From NCBI GenBank assembly GCA_039881145.1, contig JAYKKI010000006.1, forward strand, positions 10,734,501 to 10,798,500: DNA of 64,000 nt. The letters are read 5' to 3'. Both the position numbers and the translations under genes were made by a program. Numbering within the stretch: position 1 is the first letter of the stretch; each line of letters starts with the position of its first letter. Below are positions 49,140-60,924 of the stretch, in pieces. The DNA is from Druceiella hillmani. Its lineage: Eukaryota; Arthropoda; Insecta; Lepidoptera; Hepialidae. Under the pieces are notes generated by a model. That model saw only the letters and a program-made list of their open reading frames with translations, did no database searches and was not told the DNA's origin.

Positions 49140-49435
49140 ATAAGCCAGTTCCAGGCTTCTAAATTTGAAGATACTGATAGGGTTGGATATATCCCTATCT
49201 CTTTTCCTCTTGTAGAATATAATGTGCAATATTAAAAATTACCTCACAACACAGTATTCCCGTCCTTGCCTAAAGATTAAATTTAAACTTTTATAACTAA
49301 ATTTTTAAGATTATTAAAAAAAAATTTCACTCTTCATCAGCTTGTACCTTTAAATTATGATTAATGAAATAAAAAAAATTTAGTCAAATACCCATTTCTA
49401 AGACACTTTAAAATAATTAGCGCAACTTTTCTGTA
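49140..49435 (-). repeat. Dispersed repeat family, copy 2
   Basis: Reverse complement of 39995-40290. The two copies share CTTCTAAATTTGAAGATACT, CTCACAACACAGTATTCC, AATTTAAACTTTTATAACT and TCATCAGCTTGTAC. Confidence 0.8.
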
Positions 49436-49599
49436 ATCTAGCTAGATAATGTCACTTCTTTTTTCATGAGTTTTGGTTGAGTACATGTAGGTACGACAAT
49501 AAATAAATATTCTAAAAATACAAATTCTAATTTTTCTTTAAAAGATTTCTTGTAAATTATTAACTATAACGCAGAACATGCATAATGGGGATTCCGTTC

Positions 49600-51110
49600 A
49601 TATTTAGACACATATAAATATATTAGGGTACAGAGTATTTCCATTAAACTGTTTACAATTATATTAGTTTACATGTAAATACAATGTTCAGCATCTTCGT
49701 ACATATTTATGTACATATAAATATTTTAGGATACAGAGTATTCCATTAAACTATTTACAATTATATTAGTTTACGGCATGTAAATGTAATAGCCAGCATA
49801 TTCCATACATACTTCGGCATATATAAATATTTTAGGATACAGAGTATTTCCATTAAACTATTTACAATTATATTAGTTTACGGCATGTAAATATAATCCC
49901 CAAGATATTCCGTACATATTTAGGCACATATAAATATTTTAGGACACAGAGTATTTCCATTATACTATTTACAATTATATTAGTTTACGGCATGTAAATA
50001 TAATGTCAGGCATATTCCGTACATATGAATATTTTAGGGTATAGATTATTTCCATTAAACTGTTTACAATTATATTAGTTTACGGCATATAAATATGATG
50101 CCCAGCATATTCCGTACATATTTAGGCACATATAAATATTTTAGGATACAGAGTATTTCCATTAAACTATTTACAATTATATTAGTTTACGGCATGTAAA
50201 TATAATGTCCAGCATATTCCGTACATATTTAGGCACATATAACTATTTTAGGATACAGAGTATTTCCATTAAACTATTTACAATTATATTAATTTACGGC
50301 ATGTAAATGTAATGTCCAGTATATTCCGTACATATTTAGGCATATATAAATATTTTAGGGTACAGAGAATTTCCATTTAACTATGTACAATTATATTTGT
50401 TTACGGCATGTAAATATAATCCCCAAGATATTCCGTACATATTTAGGCATATATAAATATTTTAGGGTACAGAGCATTTCCATTTAACTATGTACAATTA
50501 TATTTGTTTACGGCATGTAAATATAATCCCCAAGATATTCCGTACATATTTAGGCACATATAAATATTTTAGGACACAGAGTATTTCCATTATACTATTT
50601 ACAATTATATTAGTTTACGGCATGTAAATATAATGTCAGGCATATTCCGTACATATGAATATTTTAGGGTATAGATTATTTCCATTAAACTGTTTACAAT
50701 TATATTAGTTTACGGCATATAAATATGATGCCCAGCATATTCCGTACATGTTTAGGCACATATAAGTATTTTAGGGTATATATTATTTCCATTAAACTAT
50801 TTACAATTATATAAGTTTACAAGATGTAAATATAATGTCCAGCATATTCCATACATGTTTAGCACATATAAATATTAGCACATATATATATATTATGCAC
50901 ATATAAATATTTTAGGGTACGGAGTATTTCCATTAAACTGTTTACAATTATATTAGTTTACGGCATATAAATATAATCTCTAGCATATTCTGTACATATT
51001 TAGGGATATATAAATATTTTAGGGTACAAAGTACTTCCTTTAAACTATTTACAATTGTATGAGTTTACAGGATGTAAATATGATGTCCAACATATCTGTC
51101 ATAGGTGTAA
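49600..51110. repeat. Tandem array, about 107-bp unit, about 14 copies, with higher-order duplication
   Basis: Units carry ATATTCCGTACATATTTAGG, ACATATAAATATTTTAGG, AGTATTTCCATTAAACT and TTTACAATTATATTAGTTTA. Most steps are about 107-108 bp, with short (about 95 bp) and longer (about 140 bp) variants. 49876-50119 and 50506-50749 are identical over 244 bp, a second-order duplication of a two-unit block. The outermost unit at about 51000-51110 belongs to the inverted repeat that pairs with 46606-46868. Confidence 0.92.
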
Positions 51111-51247
51111 AATATCGTAAGTTTGTATATAAATTATTACCTCAGAATCGCAGTTACTCGTGTCGCAATAAAAAAGAACTCGTCAAACTAGGGTAAAGCA
51201 TAAAACATAGACTCCAAAACTATTGAAATCCTCGAAATATTAAATCA

Positions 51248-52068
51248 TACATGGGGGTGATACGGTTGGGCTTTGGTATCATCTAATTTCATATTTCCAC
51301 TTAACTCTATTTCTTGATCCAAAATGTGCATATAGACACATATTATATAACATATATAATGCCTACGACTTTAATGAATACATTAGTTAATTTTCATCAA
51401 TATCGATCGAATAATTTCGTAGATTTTACGCTATATACGCTGTATACACAAACAAACACGCTTATTATTTTATTTAGCAGTATTTGTATTAATGAACGTG
51501 AACAACAGCACCGATCGAGGTCAATGTTCGAGTTGATTACAAGCTTTGTATGGAAAATGACGTAACGTAATTAGAAAACGATTAACATGTGGGGTCAACA
51601 TATCTTGAAGTGAAAATATCACTCGTTAATTACTGATCCGAGATTTGGCGACGCCCCTACGGCACGGTTAACGTCATTTGTTTTGATGGGCTTCGCTTAA
51701 CTGATCAATATTACACGGTTAACATTGAAGAATTTTAGAGAAAATTAAGTTAACATTGAGTGAGCATTGCACTTATTACGTTTGGCTTTAGAAAATGCTA
51801 TTATATTTTTGGGACGCTATTCGCGAATCGTCCAATGTTTGTTTGTTTGATATATTTTCCGCAATAGAAAAATAGATTTAGACAAAAGTTAGTATGAAAT
51901 TTACTGAAAATACTAATAAGATAACGCATTATTTTGTTTTGTTTGCAATACTGTCATCTTGGAGTAATATCATACGGCTTAAACCTATGTGCATGGGACA
52001 TTATAAAAATGTTGTGGTGTAAATAATTTATTTCTAGCGTAAAATATACAACATTACTTTTAAATAAT
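51248..52068. other. Spacer without recognised features
   Basis: Slightly GC-richer around 51640-51710. No exon or repeat supported. Confidence 0.4.
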
Positions 52069-52316
52069 ATTGAATATATTTAGCGTTAATTTTGTAGAAA
52101 TTCATTATTCACAATTAAATGAAACTACGTGATGTAGTGTTATTTCTGATGTAGGTTTCTTTGTATTAGAACATCTTCAGGTGGGCTATTAGCAAAGAAT
52201 CTTTGCTAGAATCTTTGCTAATTGCCCACCTGAATATGTTGTAGAAACCTAGATCGTGGTAAAGAACGTAAAGCAAGTAGAAATAATACTACATCACGTA
52301 GTTTCATTTAATTATG
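52069..52316 (+). mobile_element. Foldback family, copy B, with candidate target duplication
   Basis: The start ATTGAATATATTTAGCG, the leader and the arm AATTAAATGAAACTACGTGA match copies A and C. The right arm ends CATTTAATTATG. TTTAAATAAT is present on both sides (52059-52068 and 52317-52326), consistent with a target duplication of at least 10 bp. The centre has the same ACATCTTCAGGTGGGCTATT block as copy A, followed by a rearranged AAAGAATCTTTGCTA palindrome. Confidence 0.8.
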
Positions 52317-52754
52317 TTTAAATAATATACTAAAATATAAAACTAGACTTAGTTTTATGCACCGAAGACAAGATACACTTCTATCTCACATACACTTTGA
52401 TTACACTTTAATCTCTCAAAAAGGGAACGGGCATCTAGGATTAAAAACTGTAAACATATCGCAAATTTTCCACTATTAAATATCCATACGACGTAAATTT
52501 TCTCATTTAAACATTCAAAGACGTTCTGCAACTTAGTAATTTTCTTATTTCAAAACGCTTGATAACTTTTTGTGAAATACTCTTTACTATCCACACCCAA
52601 AAATTTTAGCATCATTGATGAAAATACACTATTGTAAAACTGTAACAGTGGTATGTCTATAAATCAAAGACATTTTCGAAAAAAAATAGGCTCATCTGAA
52701 AGCAAGATACATTTTTTTAAATCTATATCTGGAATAATACATAATATACTGGAA
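52317..52754. other. AT-rich spacer
   Basis: Nothing specific recognised. Confidence 0.4.
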
Positions 52755-53238
52755 TAATACATCGAATTTAGGCTCCCTTTGGTCCCTTTAAAATATTTGC
52801 TAAGGAATGTTTTGTCTGTTTTTGTTTATCTGTTTGTTTGTTTAAGGATAACGTAATAAGTATTAAAACGATTTGAATTGAACTTTTCCTAAGATAATAT
52901 TTGAGATTCAAATGAAAATTTGAAGTACTTTTTTTATTAATATTAAATAAGGAGTTTAAAATTGAATTTTTAGCACTCAGGCACTTTTGCCGAGCGCGTG
53001 GGCTTGTAATTGATGAGTGCAAATCATCATCACAATCACAGCGATTCGGCTTAATGATCAATCTATGTAAGATATGCCACACTTTTATCAAGAAGGGGAC
53101 TTTTGATAAGTTGAAATGTAAATTATTTTTATTCCGACGAAGTATATTTTTAAGAGGAAAATGTTAGTTCTAGAGAAAATTTCTGTCCCAAAAATAAAAA
53201 AAATATATAAAGCGAAGCCGTGGACAAAGGCTAGTTAT
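52755..53238 (+). mobile_element. Possible non-autonomous Helitron-like or lepidopteran-type repeat
   Basis: The segment contains TTTATCTGTTTGTTTGTTTA followed by AATAAGTATTAAAACGATTTG and ends GCGAAGCCGTGGACAAAGG-CTAG followed by T. I remember a repeat class in moths and butterflies with a TTTGTTTGTTTG head and a GCGAAGCCGCGGGC...CTAG end, and CTAG|T fits a Helitron 3' terminus. The 5' terminus is not identified and the middle is diverged. Confidence 0.35.
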
Positions 53239-54224
53239 TTCTAAAGCCGTTTCCAAAAGTTCTATCTCTTCTAGAAGCTACTAGTATTTAGTCTTTATAG
53301 TTTCTCATTTTTGGTATTAGTCAACTCCTAATAAGGTCAGTATTTTAAACTTCATCATTATTATAAATTTCACAACTTTTTATAAGTGATACATTACTGC
53401 GTGTATAATTATGATTATTCTACATAAATTGTAATCAAACATACATACATACGCTCAAACAATCAAACATACATACATACGCACACGTTTATCAAATAAA
53501 TAATAATTTTTCGTTTAAAAAATATAACAAACAGAAGGTTTATGTGTTCCACTGTTCAAATAGATCAAGAAGCAGAAACTTGGGTGTAAATTTATTTTTG
53601 ATTTTGCAAATACATTCGTCGCGACAAATGACAATAGTAAGTAAACAATAGACTGCCATAAAAGTAAATATTTAAATTGCATTGTCGAGATAACCTAAAA
53701 GAGATTACTCATCCGAGCAATGTTTATGTACGTTTTATGTTTTGTATCCGCAAACCAATAAAATATGAAAATAATAAGTATATCCACTTATAATGAATAC
53801 GTATGTATGGCATAGATGTAAGACAGTATGTAGATGGCGAGCAGCCTTTGTGGAGGCAACGACAGGATGAGACAGGTAAAAGAAAACGGACAGGTCGTTA
53901 ACGGCGTGGGGGTAGAATGCAGTCTATATTTAAATAGACATAATTGAGCCTGGAAAGCTTTCAAGGATAATGTCTATTGGATACGATAATGTATTTATAA
54001 TCCTAACCAATACGACAAGGTTTGTTATGTTTCAAAATAGGATGCTAAACTATCGGTTCATAGGATGTTATCCATTTTGATACATTTTTTAATTTAACAA
54101 AAGTTTTTCATATTTTCTTGAATAAAAATTTTAAACTATACGTTAAGAGAGAGGGCGCCAGAGGGGGAGGAGAGAGAGAGAGAACACCTTACTATTATGT
54201 TACTGGTTTTTGCTCTGGTTTCAG
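53239..54224. other. Spacer with CATA microsatellite and a GC-richer patch
   Basis: AATCAAACATACATACATAC occurs twice near 53432-53485. 53830-53930 is G-rich. 54145-54182 is a purine tract ending in GAGAGAGAGAGAGA. Confidence 0.5.
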
Positions 54225-54306
54225 TCGCGTACATATTTGATTATTGTGGCAGAGTTTTTCTCCTGTAATTTTATTCGATCTCAAAGTACCCTTTGTCGAC
54301 ACAAAG
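54225..54306 (+). other. Exon-like segment with good splice signals
   Basis: The acceptor TTTTTGCTCTGGTTTCAG precedes it and the donor AAAG|GTAACT follows. One frame is open across it (starting SRTYLIIVAEFFSCNFIRSQ, phase 0 in). That phase does not match the end of the exon-like segment at 45786-45831, and the protein is unrecognised. It could be an exon of another gene or a chance pairing of sites. Confidence 0.2.
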
Positions 54307-55739
54307 GTAACTTGAATCTCAAATTGAATTCTAAGCTGAATCGTCGATGTTCAGTAACGAGAATTTCTATACAGCGATTCTTAAGCCTGCATATACTCGT
54401 AGATGAATAATTGGTTTGTAGTATTTCGGTTTTAGTTTTAAACCGGAGCATTATTCTCATGAAAGTATCTCTTAAACCTGTTTACTAGTTCTTGTATACT
54501 GGTTTAAGAAACAGATATATAGTTATAAAAAATATGCTATACAAATTATCAGAAGATACTTTGTGATACGATGAATAAAAGATTTAATGAGATATTCTGG
54601 AAACACCTAGTTAGATATTTAGAAAAAATATTTTTAAAACACCGACTTTTCTCATTAACGATTGATATTAAAAAAAACATTTTAAGTATAAATTATAGGC
54701 AATTTAATAGTTAATAAAATGACAATATCATATTTTACATGTTTATGACAAATAATATAGATAATGAAGTGCTTTGTAAGATTGTTGTGTGTCATTTTAA
54801 CGTTTGATCTGAAGTTTTGAATATAATTTGAAAAGACATGTTTCTAAAAACATTATTTTAATTTCTACTCGATTCTTGAGCGAATACCTTGATATTCTAC
54901 GTATAAACTCATCTTTCCCATTACTATTTTATAAAATAGTATTGATTTCTCTAGTGATAATAAACAAAAGAACTGATGGAGTAGCCCTTGCTAGTGTAGA
55001 TAGAAAATGACAATCAAAGATACCTTGCTTTGCAAATAGAATTAGAATTAGCATCATCAGTATTGGTTTGTTACATCATTATTTTTATGGTTCTAACACA
55101 TGTGTGGTTGACAGCTGTATTGTACTATGCAATTTTACGTGATTTGATTAAAAACTAAACATTCCTTGCAAAAACGCGATATTACTCTTCATGTCAATTA
55201 CCATTTCGACGCAGACAAGGCATCTCCTCTTAACTAACAGCAAGATAAGGTAACGGTTTCTGCACATGCTTCGAGGAAGCCAAGCGAATACCTCTATTTT
55301 TTCCGTAATCTAATTGCTGTGAGTTAAATCTAAACCGGTTAAACAGAGCTGTTAAGTGAGATCACCAGGATATGGTCCTTGCGAAAAAGTTGATAAAGTT
55401 TAACTACGAAACCGTATTAATAATCTTGCGCAGTGAACTGTTTATTTCGTGAAAAAAAGGCTGCGAGTGACCGCTGTGGGATTAATATCTACGCCAAATT
55501 TACTGATACGCCTTTGAGAAAGACGAAAAAAAACAGGGAGGATGTATTATTTCCGGTCGTGTATTTAAAAAACGTGTATTAAATAGTTTTTTTTATGGAG
55601 AAGCAAGTGATGTATATATTATAATCATTAATTGAACATAGTAAGTTGCGCCATGTGGATTCAATTAGTTGCTAGTTATTAATTTTTAATAGGTGTATTA
55701 ATATAATGTCGGTGTAAATAATTTCGCACACACACACAC
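54307..55739. other. AT-rich stretch without recognised genes
   Basis: 55190-55390 is slightly GC-richer with GATAAGG and AACCGGTTAA motifs. There is no stronger evidence for regulation. Confidence 0.35.
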
Positions 55740-55744
55740 ACACA
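55731..55744. repeat. CA microsatellite
   Basis: About seven CA repeats at the left edge of the next array. Confidence 0.9.
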
Positions 55745-55759
55745 TATTCATTTATTTAT

Positions 55760-56880
55760 TGCGTGCTCGCGGTCTTGCTTGCGTGCATCATTTTATCCAG
55801 CTGTTAGTAACAGTGAAATATGTAGTCGATAGTTAGTCACATTGTAATCGTCAGCAAGCTGGCAATTTTTTTATCTCTTTTTTCCTATTATTAATGTATC
55901 TTAGCTTTTTACTCGCGGTAGTCGATAGTTAGTCACATTGTAATCAAGCAAGCTGGCAATTTTTATATTTCTTTTTTCCTATTATTAATTTGTCTTAGAT
56001 TTTTACTCGCGGTAGTCGATAGGTAGTCACATTGTAATCGTCAGTAAGCTGGCAATTTATTTTATTTCTTTTTTCCTATTATTAATGTATCTTAGCTTTT
56101 TCCTCGCGGTAGTCGATAGGTCGTCACATTGTAATCGTCAGTAAGCTGACAATTTATTTTATTTCTTTTTACCTATTATTAATGGATCTTAGTTTTTACT
56201 CGCGGTAGTCGATAGTTAGTCACATTGTAATCGTCAGTAAGCTGGCAATTTATTTTATTTCTTTTTACCTATTATTAATGGATCTTAGTTTTTACTCGCG
56301 GTAGTCGATAGTTAGTCACATTGTAATCGTCAGTAAGCTGACAATTTATTTTATTTCTTTTTACCTATTATTAATGGATCTTAATTTTTACTCGCGGTAG
56401 TCGATAGTTAGTCACATTGTAATCGTCAGTAAGCTGGCAATTTATTTTATTTCTTTTTACCTATTATTAACGGATCTAAGCTTTTTTACTGGTGGCTTTT
56501 CGTGTGTGGATTATTTTATGCTGTTGTTAGTATATAAAAATATGTAGTCAGTAATCAATTACATAGTGATTGTCAACAGGTTGGCATTTTTAAAAAAGTT
56601 CCTATTGCTTACGTACACTAGCTTTTAAACGGCAGCTTTGCTTGCGTGAATTAGTTTACCCATATGTTAGTGACAAGGAAATGTATAGTCAATAGTTAAT
56701 CACGCTGTGATCGTCATTAGGCTGCCGATTTTTTAAATGTCTTTTAATTTTATTTTGATAATGGAACTTAGCTTTTTACTCGAGGTCTGGCTTACGTGAA
56801 TTACTTTATCCAGTTGTTAATCACAGTTAAAAGTTAGCCACTTCGTGATCGCCGTTAGGATGGGAATTTTTTTTATTACA
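55760..56880. repeat. Tandem array with central 96-bp units and flanking units of about 145 bp
   Basis: The landmark CGCGGTAGTCGATAG recurs at 55914, 56008, 56104, 56201, 56297 and 56393 (steps of 94-97 bp). The first unit at the left edge and two or three diverged units at the right (from about 56480, 56625 and 56775) carry an extra block of about 49 bp with CTTGCTTGCGTG, a TTATCCAGCTGTTAGTAAC-like part and AAATATGTAGTC. The short units look like a deletion derivative that then expanded. Confidence 0.88.
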
Positions 56881-57389
56881 TACATTTTGAATTGCTGAAA
56901 TAAATATCGATAATTGTAATATTGTCACCTTAAAGATAAGGGGATCAGGATTGTTTTCCTCTCTATCTTTTTGACCATCACCGACTACTACATATATTTT
57001 GAAGGTTTCAAGACTTTAGGTATATTGTATTATACCTCTCCAGATATAGTGGAATAATGTGAGTATTATGTCTATTAACTACTGACATTACTTATCTTTT
57101 TTTTGCGATAGAATTTAAAAGGAATTCGCATTGTGTCGTGAAGGGAAACCTTGTATTAAAATGTCAATAAATTTCACTGTAAACTTTGGTTTAGCTTGTA
57201 TAGTAAGCGTTGGTTTAGGTTCGATTGTTTTGATGCATTACAAAAAAAAATTAAAACTTTATGAAATATTACTTTTGATATTTAAATCAAAGGCAGTGAT
57301 ATAAAATAGATATCGTATCTTCATTTAAAACGTTTAGACACGGCATGCTCATGCGCGAGTCTGATCCGTTCATTTTACAGTTTTTTTTT
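56881..57389. other. AT-rich spacer
   Basis: Nothing recognised. Confidence 0.4.
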
Positions 57390-57610
57390 ATATTTCTACA
57401 CTTTTATTTATTTACTTTGTTGATATACTTCAATGTATGTATCTAATTGATACATATGGTGGAATTATTGCTACGGGAGCAATCTTACAGCCAACCATAA
57501 CACCAGACCCGTTCGACGAACGGCCGGGAATCGAACCCGGGTTCCCGCGGTGCGCCACGCCGTCAAAGGCCGTATGCTTTGTGATCAACCCAACACACCA
57601 TGACGACGAC
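57390..57610 (-). mobile_element. tRNA-derived SINE
   Basis: On the minus strand it has an A-box-like TGGTGTGTTGGG (57600-57589) and a B box GGTTCGATTCC (57537-57527) within the tRNA-type context GGGAACCCGGGTTCGATTCC. A non-tRNA body follows (GGTTGGCTGTAAGATTGCTC, GTAGCAATAA, ATGTATCAATTAGATA) and an A-rich tail. The A-B spacing (about 50 bp) exceeds that of a functional tRNA, and no cloverleaf was made out, so it is a retroposon and not a tRNA gene. Its 3' part recurs at 35416-35505. The open frames on both strands here are not genes. Confidence 0.8.
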
Positions 57611-57774
57611 AAAGTCAGTAATCTTAGTAATCTTATTCAAACTTTTTTTAACTACCTTTATTTTCTAACTCTAAATATTTTATTAAATGTCTTGTGATTA
57701 ATTGCAGCTAGTTATTAACGCCAACTACGTGTTATAGTAATTTCACGTTTCTGAACGAGGTCAACGAGATAATA

Positions 57775-58675
57775 ATGTCGATATCAATCTCTAAGCTTAA
57801 ATAGCTTTGTCTTTGTGCCAGTGTTGCACGGATAATATACGACTAAGTGCAACCTGTAAATATAATCAATAAAAATAACGGGAAAAGGTATATTTGCGCA
57901 TTATACCTATTTTAGTCAAAAGTGGATCAACTCTTGAACTGAAGTGTAAATATGATGTCTATATCAATATCTAAGCTTAAATAATTTTGTCTTTGTACCA
58001 TTGTTCTACAGATAATATACAACTAAATACAACCTGTAAATTTAATCAATAAGAGCAATGGTAAATCGTATATTTGCGCATTATACCTATTTTCGTCAAA
58101 AGTTGATCAACTCTTGAACTGAAGTGTAAATATGATGTCTATATCAATATCAAGCTTAAATATTTTTGTCTTTGTGCCATTGTTCCATAGATAATATACA
58201 ACTAAATGCAACATGTAAATTTAATCAATAAGAGCAACGGTAGAACGTATATTTGCGCATTATACCTATTTTCGTCCAAAGTCGGTCAACTCTAGAACTG
58301 AAGTGTAAATATGATGTCTATATCAATATCTAAGCTTAAATATTTTTGTCTTTATGCCATTGTTCCATAGATAATAAACAACTAAATGTAACCTGTAAAT
58401 TTAATCAATAAGAGCAACGGTAGAACGTAAATTTGCTCATTATACCTATTTTCGTCCAAAGTCGGTCAACTTTTGATCTGTAGTGTAAATGTGGTGTCGA
58501 TATCAATATCTAAGCTTAAATAACTTTGTGTTTGTGCCATTGTCCCACGGATAATATACAACTAAATGTAACCTGTAAATTTTATCAATAAGAGCAACGG
58601 TAGAATGTATATTGGCACATTATACCTATTTTCGTTAAAAGTCGGTCAACTCTTCATAGACGCGTAGTGTAAATA
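57775..58675. repeat. Tandem array, 180-bp unit, 5 copies
   Basis: The landmark ATATCAATATCTAAGCTTAA recurs with AAGCTT at 57793, 57973, 58152, 58332 and 58512. Each unit also has TTTGCGCATTATACCTATTTT and CAACTCTTGAACTGAAGTGT. The steps are strikingly regular at 179-180 bp. Confidence 0.92.
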
Positions 58676-59199
58676 TGAATTAAAATATTTAAAGGACAAT
58701 GTTAACATAATTATTCTTTACATTAATTGTTAATAATTTGATAGAATATGCAATTTATTTTCAATAAACCAATTGTATAAAATATAATTATTTTTTCTTG
58801 CTTAAATACGTGCATAAAACAAAATTCCTAAAAATATATTTTCACAATTCGACATGCGATGTGGCTAAGATGTTTCTTCTAGTAAAATGCCAATATGTTG
58901 ACGTCTAGTTTACGTTAATCGCTAGATAGATACAGATAACATTAGCGAAACTGAGTTTTTTTTAAGTTACAGAATTATATCAAGGACAAGCAATTATTTA
59001 AATTGTAACTAAATATAATCACGAATATTGAAGATGACAAAATTAGGTTTATGCTCTATTTGTATATTTTCCAACAAGTGGGCACTAAAGCAGTTATATA
59101 AGCTAGAAATTAGTTGCATCGACAAAACAAGGTACATTTCCAAGTTATACCATTTTTAGAAATGGCAGTTATATAACTGCTACATATAGATAACTCTCG
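58676..59199. other. AT-rich spacer
   Basis: Nothing recognised. Confidence 0.4.
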
Positions 59200-59640
59200 A
59201 GCCCTGCGATATTCCCTCTCGCGAACCGAGCCAGCTACATCAACCCGTCGCATAGTTACATAAATAGCAAGTGTAGTACCAATATTAGTGGCCTGACTCG
59301 CCCGAACCGGTTGGACGACGAGCTTGAGCGGCTCGCGGCTTTACTGTTCTGTTCTCTTGTTGTACTGGGAGGGAGGGTGTATTGAACTAGCGGCGGTGAG
59401 GCGGACAGCCGGATAGATAGGTGTGTTATGATATAAGTATGCCAATTGTTTGAGCTGCTCTCTATTTATAAATATAGCTATGCTTGTATAGCGTACGGGC
59501 AGGACTTGCGCTCGCAGTGGTTAGAGGCGTAATGTTGGAAGTAAAGCAAGTTGATGTGTACGGTTATTAGCCGAGCGCAATAATAGTGGAAACGTACACG
59601 TTATGCATTATGGTAATTACGCTAAAAGCCTAAAGTAAGG
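59200..59640 (+). promoter_or_regulatory. CpG-rich region with TATA box, possible promoter
   Basis: CpG-rich DNA (CCCTCTCGCGAACCGAGCC, GAACCGGTTGGACGACGAG, GCGGCGGTGAGGCGGAC) is followed by TTATAAATATAGC (about 59465-59477) and, about 40-45 bp later, an initiator-like CGCAGTGG (about 59513). AAAGTAAGG near 59634 could be a splice donor. This is the strongest promoter-like composition in the last 15 kb, but no open frame or exon confirms it. Confidence 0.35.
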
Positions 59641-60164
59641 CTTTTAAAGTAAAAGAGACGGAGATGCGAAATAATGTTTGGTGAAGGTTTATACATGGTG
59701 TTTTTGGAATAAAGCACGGTGGTCCAATCAAAGAGGTGAATATAAAAAGTTCTGTTTTGATTTTGTGGGTTTATTTAAGGCGGTAAATTGAAAATAATAA
59801 AGAAATCTAGTTGTAGGATATCAAATGAAAACTTATTGAAGCTAGGGTTTCATAATACGTATGTTGTTTATTTTTCATTAAATTTGTTTAAACATTTTTC
59901 GGTAAAAAAGCTCAACAATAGTTGTCTTTCACCCTTATCACCAAAAGGATTGCTCAGAAAAATTTTAAATATTGAGAATTAGATATAGACTGAATGAATA
60001 TTATTAGGATAAACAATTTTGGCGATTAATTTTTATAAACATTTTAATTGTTTATTTCTTTTATAACTGTTGAAGAATTGGTTTTAGAGAAAATTGTTTG
60101 TGACAAAACGTATTTCTGATGATGTAATGAACGACTCTTTTCCTTACACTTTTTTCTATGGCAT
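59641..60164. other. AT-rich spacer
   Basis: A 64-codon open frame at 59788 has no recognisable domain. Confidence 0.4.
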
Positions 60165-60430
60165 GGCGAGAAACAATTTGTAAACTTCATGTTGACCTGA
60201 AAATTCAGGCTAAAGTAGTTGCTAGGAAAGACTTTCGTTCTACACAACATTTGTCAGTATATAAAACTTCTTAAGATGCGGTATGATGTCATCTGTAGCG
60301 AACTTCGTGTCAAACCTGAGAATTCAGATTTGAGAAATTAGTTACGAACGAGGTTCGTTCTATACGTTTGTCAGTGTGTGAAACATTCATGGCATGATGT
60401 GAAACAATTTGTAGCAAACTTCATTTTTTT
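60165..60430. repeat. Diverged tandem duplication, about 120-bp unit
   Basis: Ordered blocks AACTTC, GACCTGARAATTCAG, TTCGTTCTA, TTTGTCAGTRTRTRAAAC and GCGGTATGATGT/GGCATGATGTGAAACAATTTG recur two to three times. Confidence 0.6.
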
Positions 60431-60640
60431 TAAATTTATACAAAAATATACTTAATAATGATATGAACAGGTAAATAAATTTTAGTTATGTCTATGTAAT
60501 TTTACATTTTTATATGCTTGTTTATTTTTTTCCTAATGTTTTGCTGTAACTATTTCTTTGTTTTGCTTTTTTTTTTAAATTCGATATTTCAATAAAGTCT
60601 AATAAAATTAAATAAAATTATCATAGAAATTCTATTTCTG
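60431..60640 (+). other. Retroposon-like 3' tail
   Basis: A T-rich stretch ends in TTTCAATAAAGTCTAATAAA followed by tandem AATTAAATAAAATTA, the form of a LINE 3' end with a polyadenylation signal and short tandem tail. No upstream LINE coding motifs were found. Confidence 0.3.
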
Positions 60641-60924
60641 TCGTGTGGTCCTCGAAAAACACGCACTCTTTTTACGTCTATATGGTACAGTAAGTAGTCG
60701 ATCTGCCCACTCCCAAAGTTAATAGTTTCGTAAAGGTATAATAATAGTACAAAATCGGAACGATTTTTATTTAAAAATTACATCAATACTGATATTTCGT
60801 AAGTTAGATGGAATGACGGACAGAGTGACAAATGTTTAGTCAGTAATCTCATTTCACTTATAATACTATTTCACATTTTTCAAAATAATTTAAGTGTAGT
60901 GAACTAGTTTTATGTTTAACATTG

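Larger units (their letters stand above)
46606..51247. mobile_element. Possible foldback-like element with long inverted ends
   Basis: 46606-46868 is matched in reverse complement by about 50985-51247. Shared blocks from the outer edge inward are TTTAATATTTC, ATTTCAATAGTT, GGAGTCTATGTTTTATGC, TTTACCCTAGTT, ACGAGTTCTTTTTTAT, TTGTAAATAGTT and GTACCCTAAAAT. The right end continues inward as a 107-bp tandem array (49600-51110), so one end has expanded. The interior holds a GC-rich coding-like block (47097-47372), a 124-133-bp array (47651-48555) and a dispersed repeat (49140-49435). Inverted ends with internal tandem repeats recall Drosophila foldback elements. No clear target duplication is seen, so an inverted duplication without transposition remains possible. 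Confidence 0.5.

Noticed and set aside
52768..53091. 107-codon minus-strand open frame
   Set aside because: It lies in a stretch that looks like a non-autonomous repeat, and the Lys-Gln-Thr-rich part is the translated GTTTGTTTGTTT run.
57520..57605. Functional tRNA gene
   Set aside because: A clear B box and tRNA-like segment are present, but the A-B spacing is too long, no cloverleaf could be drawn, and a SINE body and A-rich tail follow.
57430..57697. Open frames on both strands around 57.5 kb
   Set aside because: They are translations of a tRNA-derived SINE.
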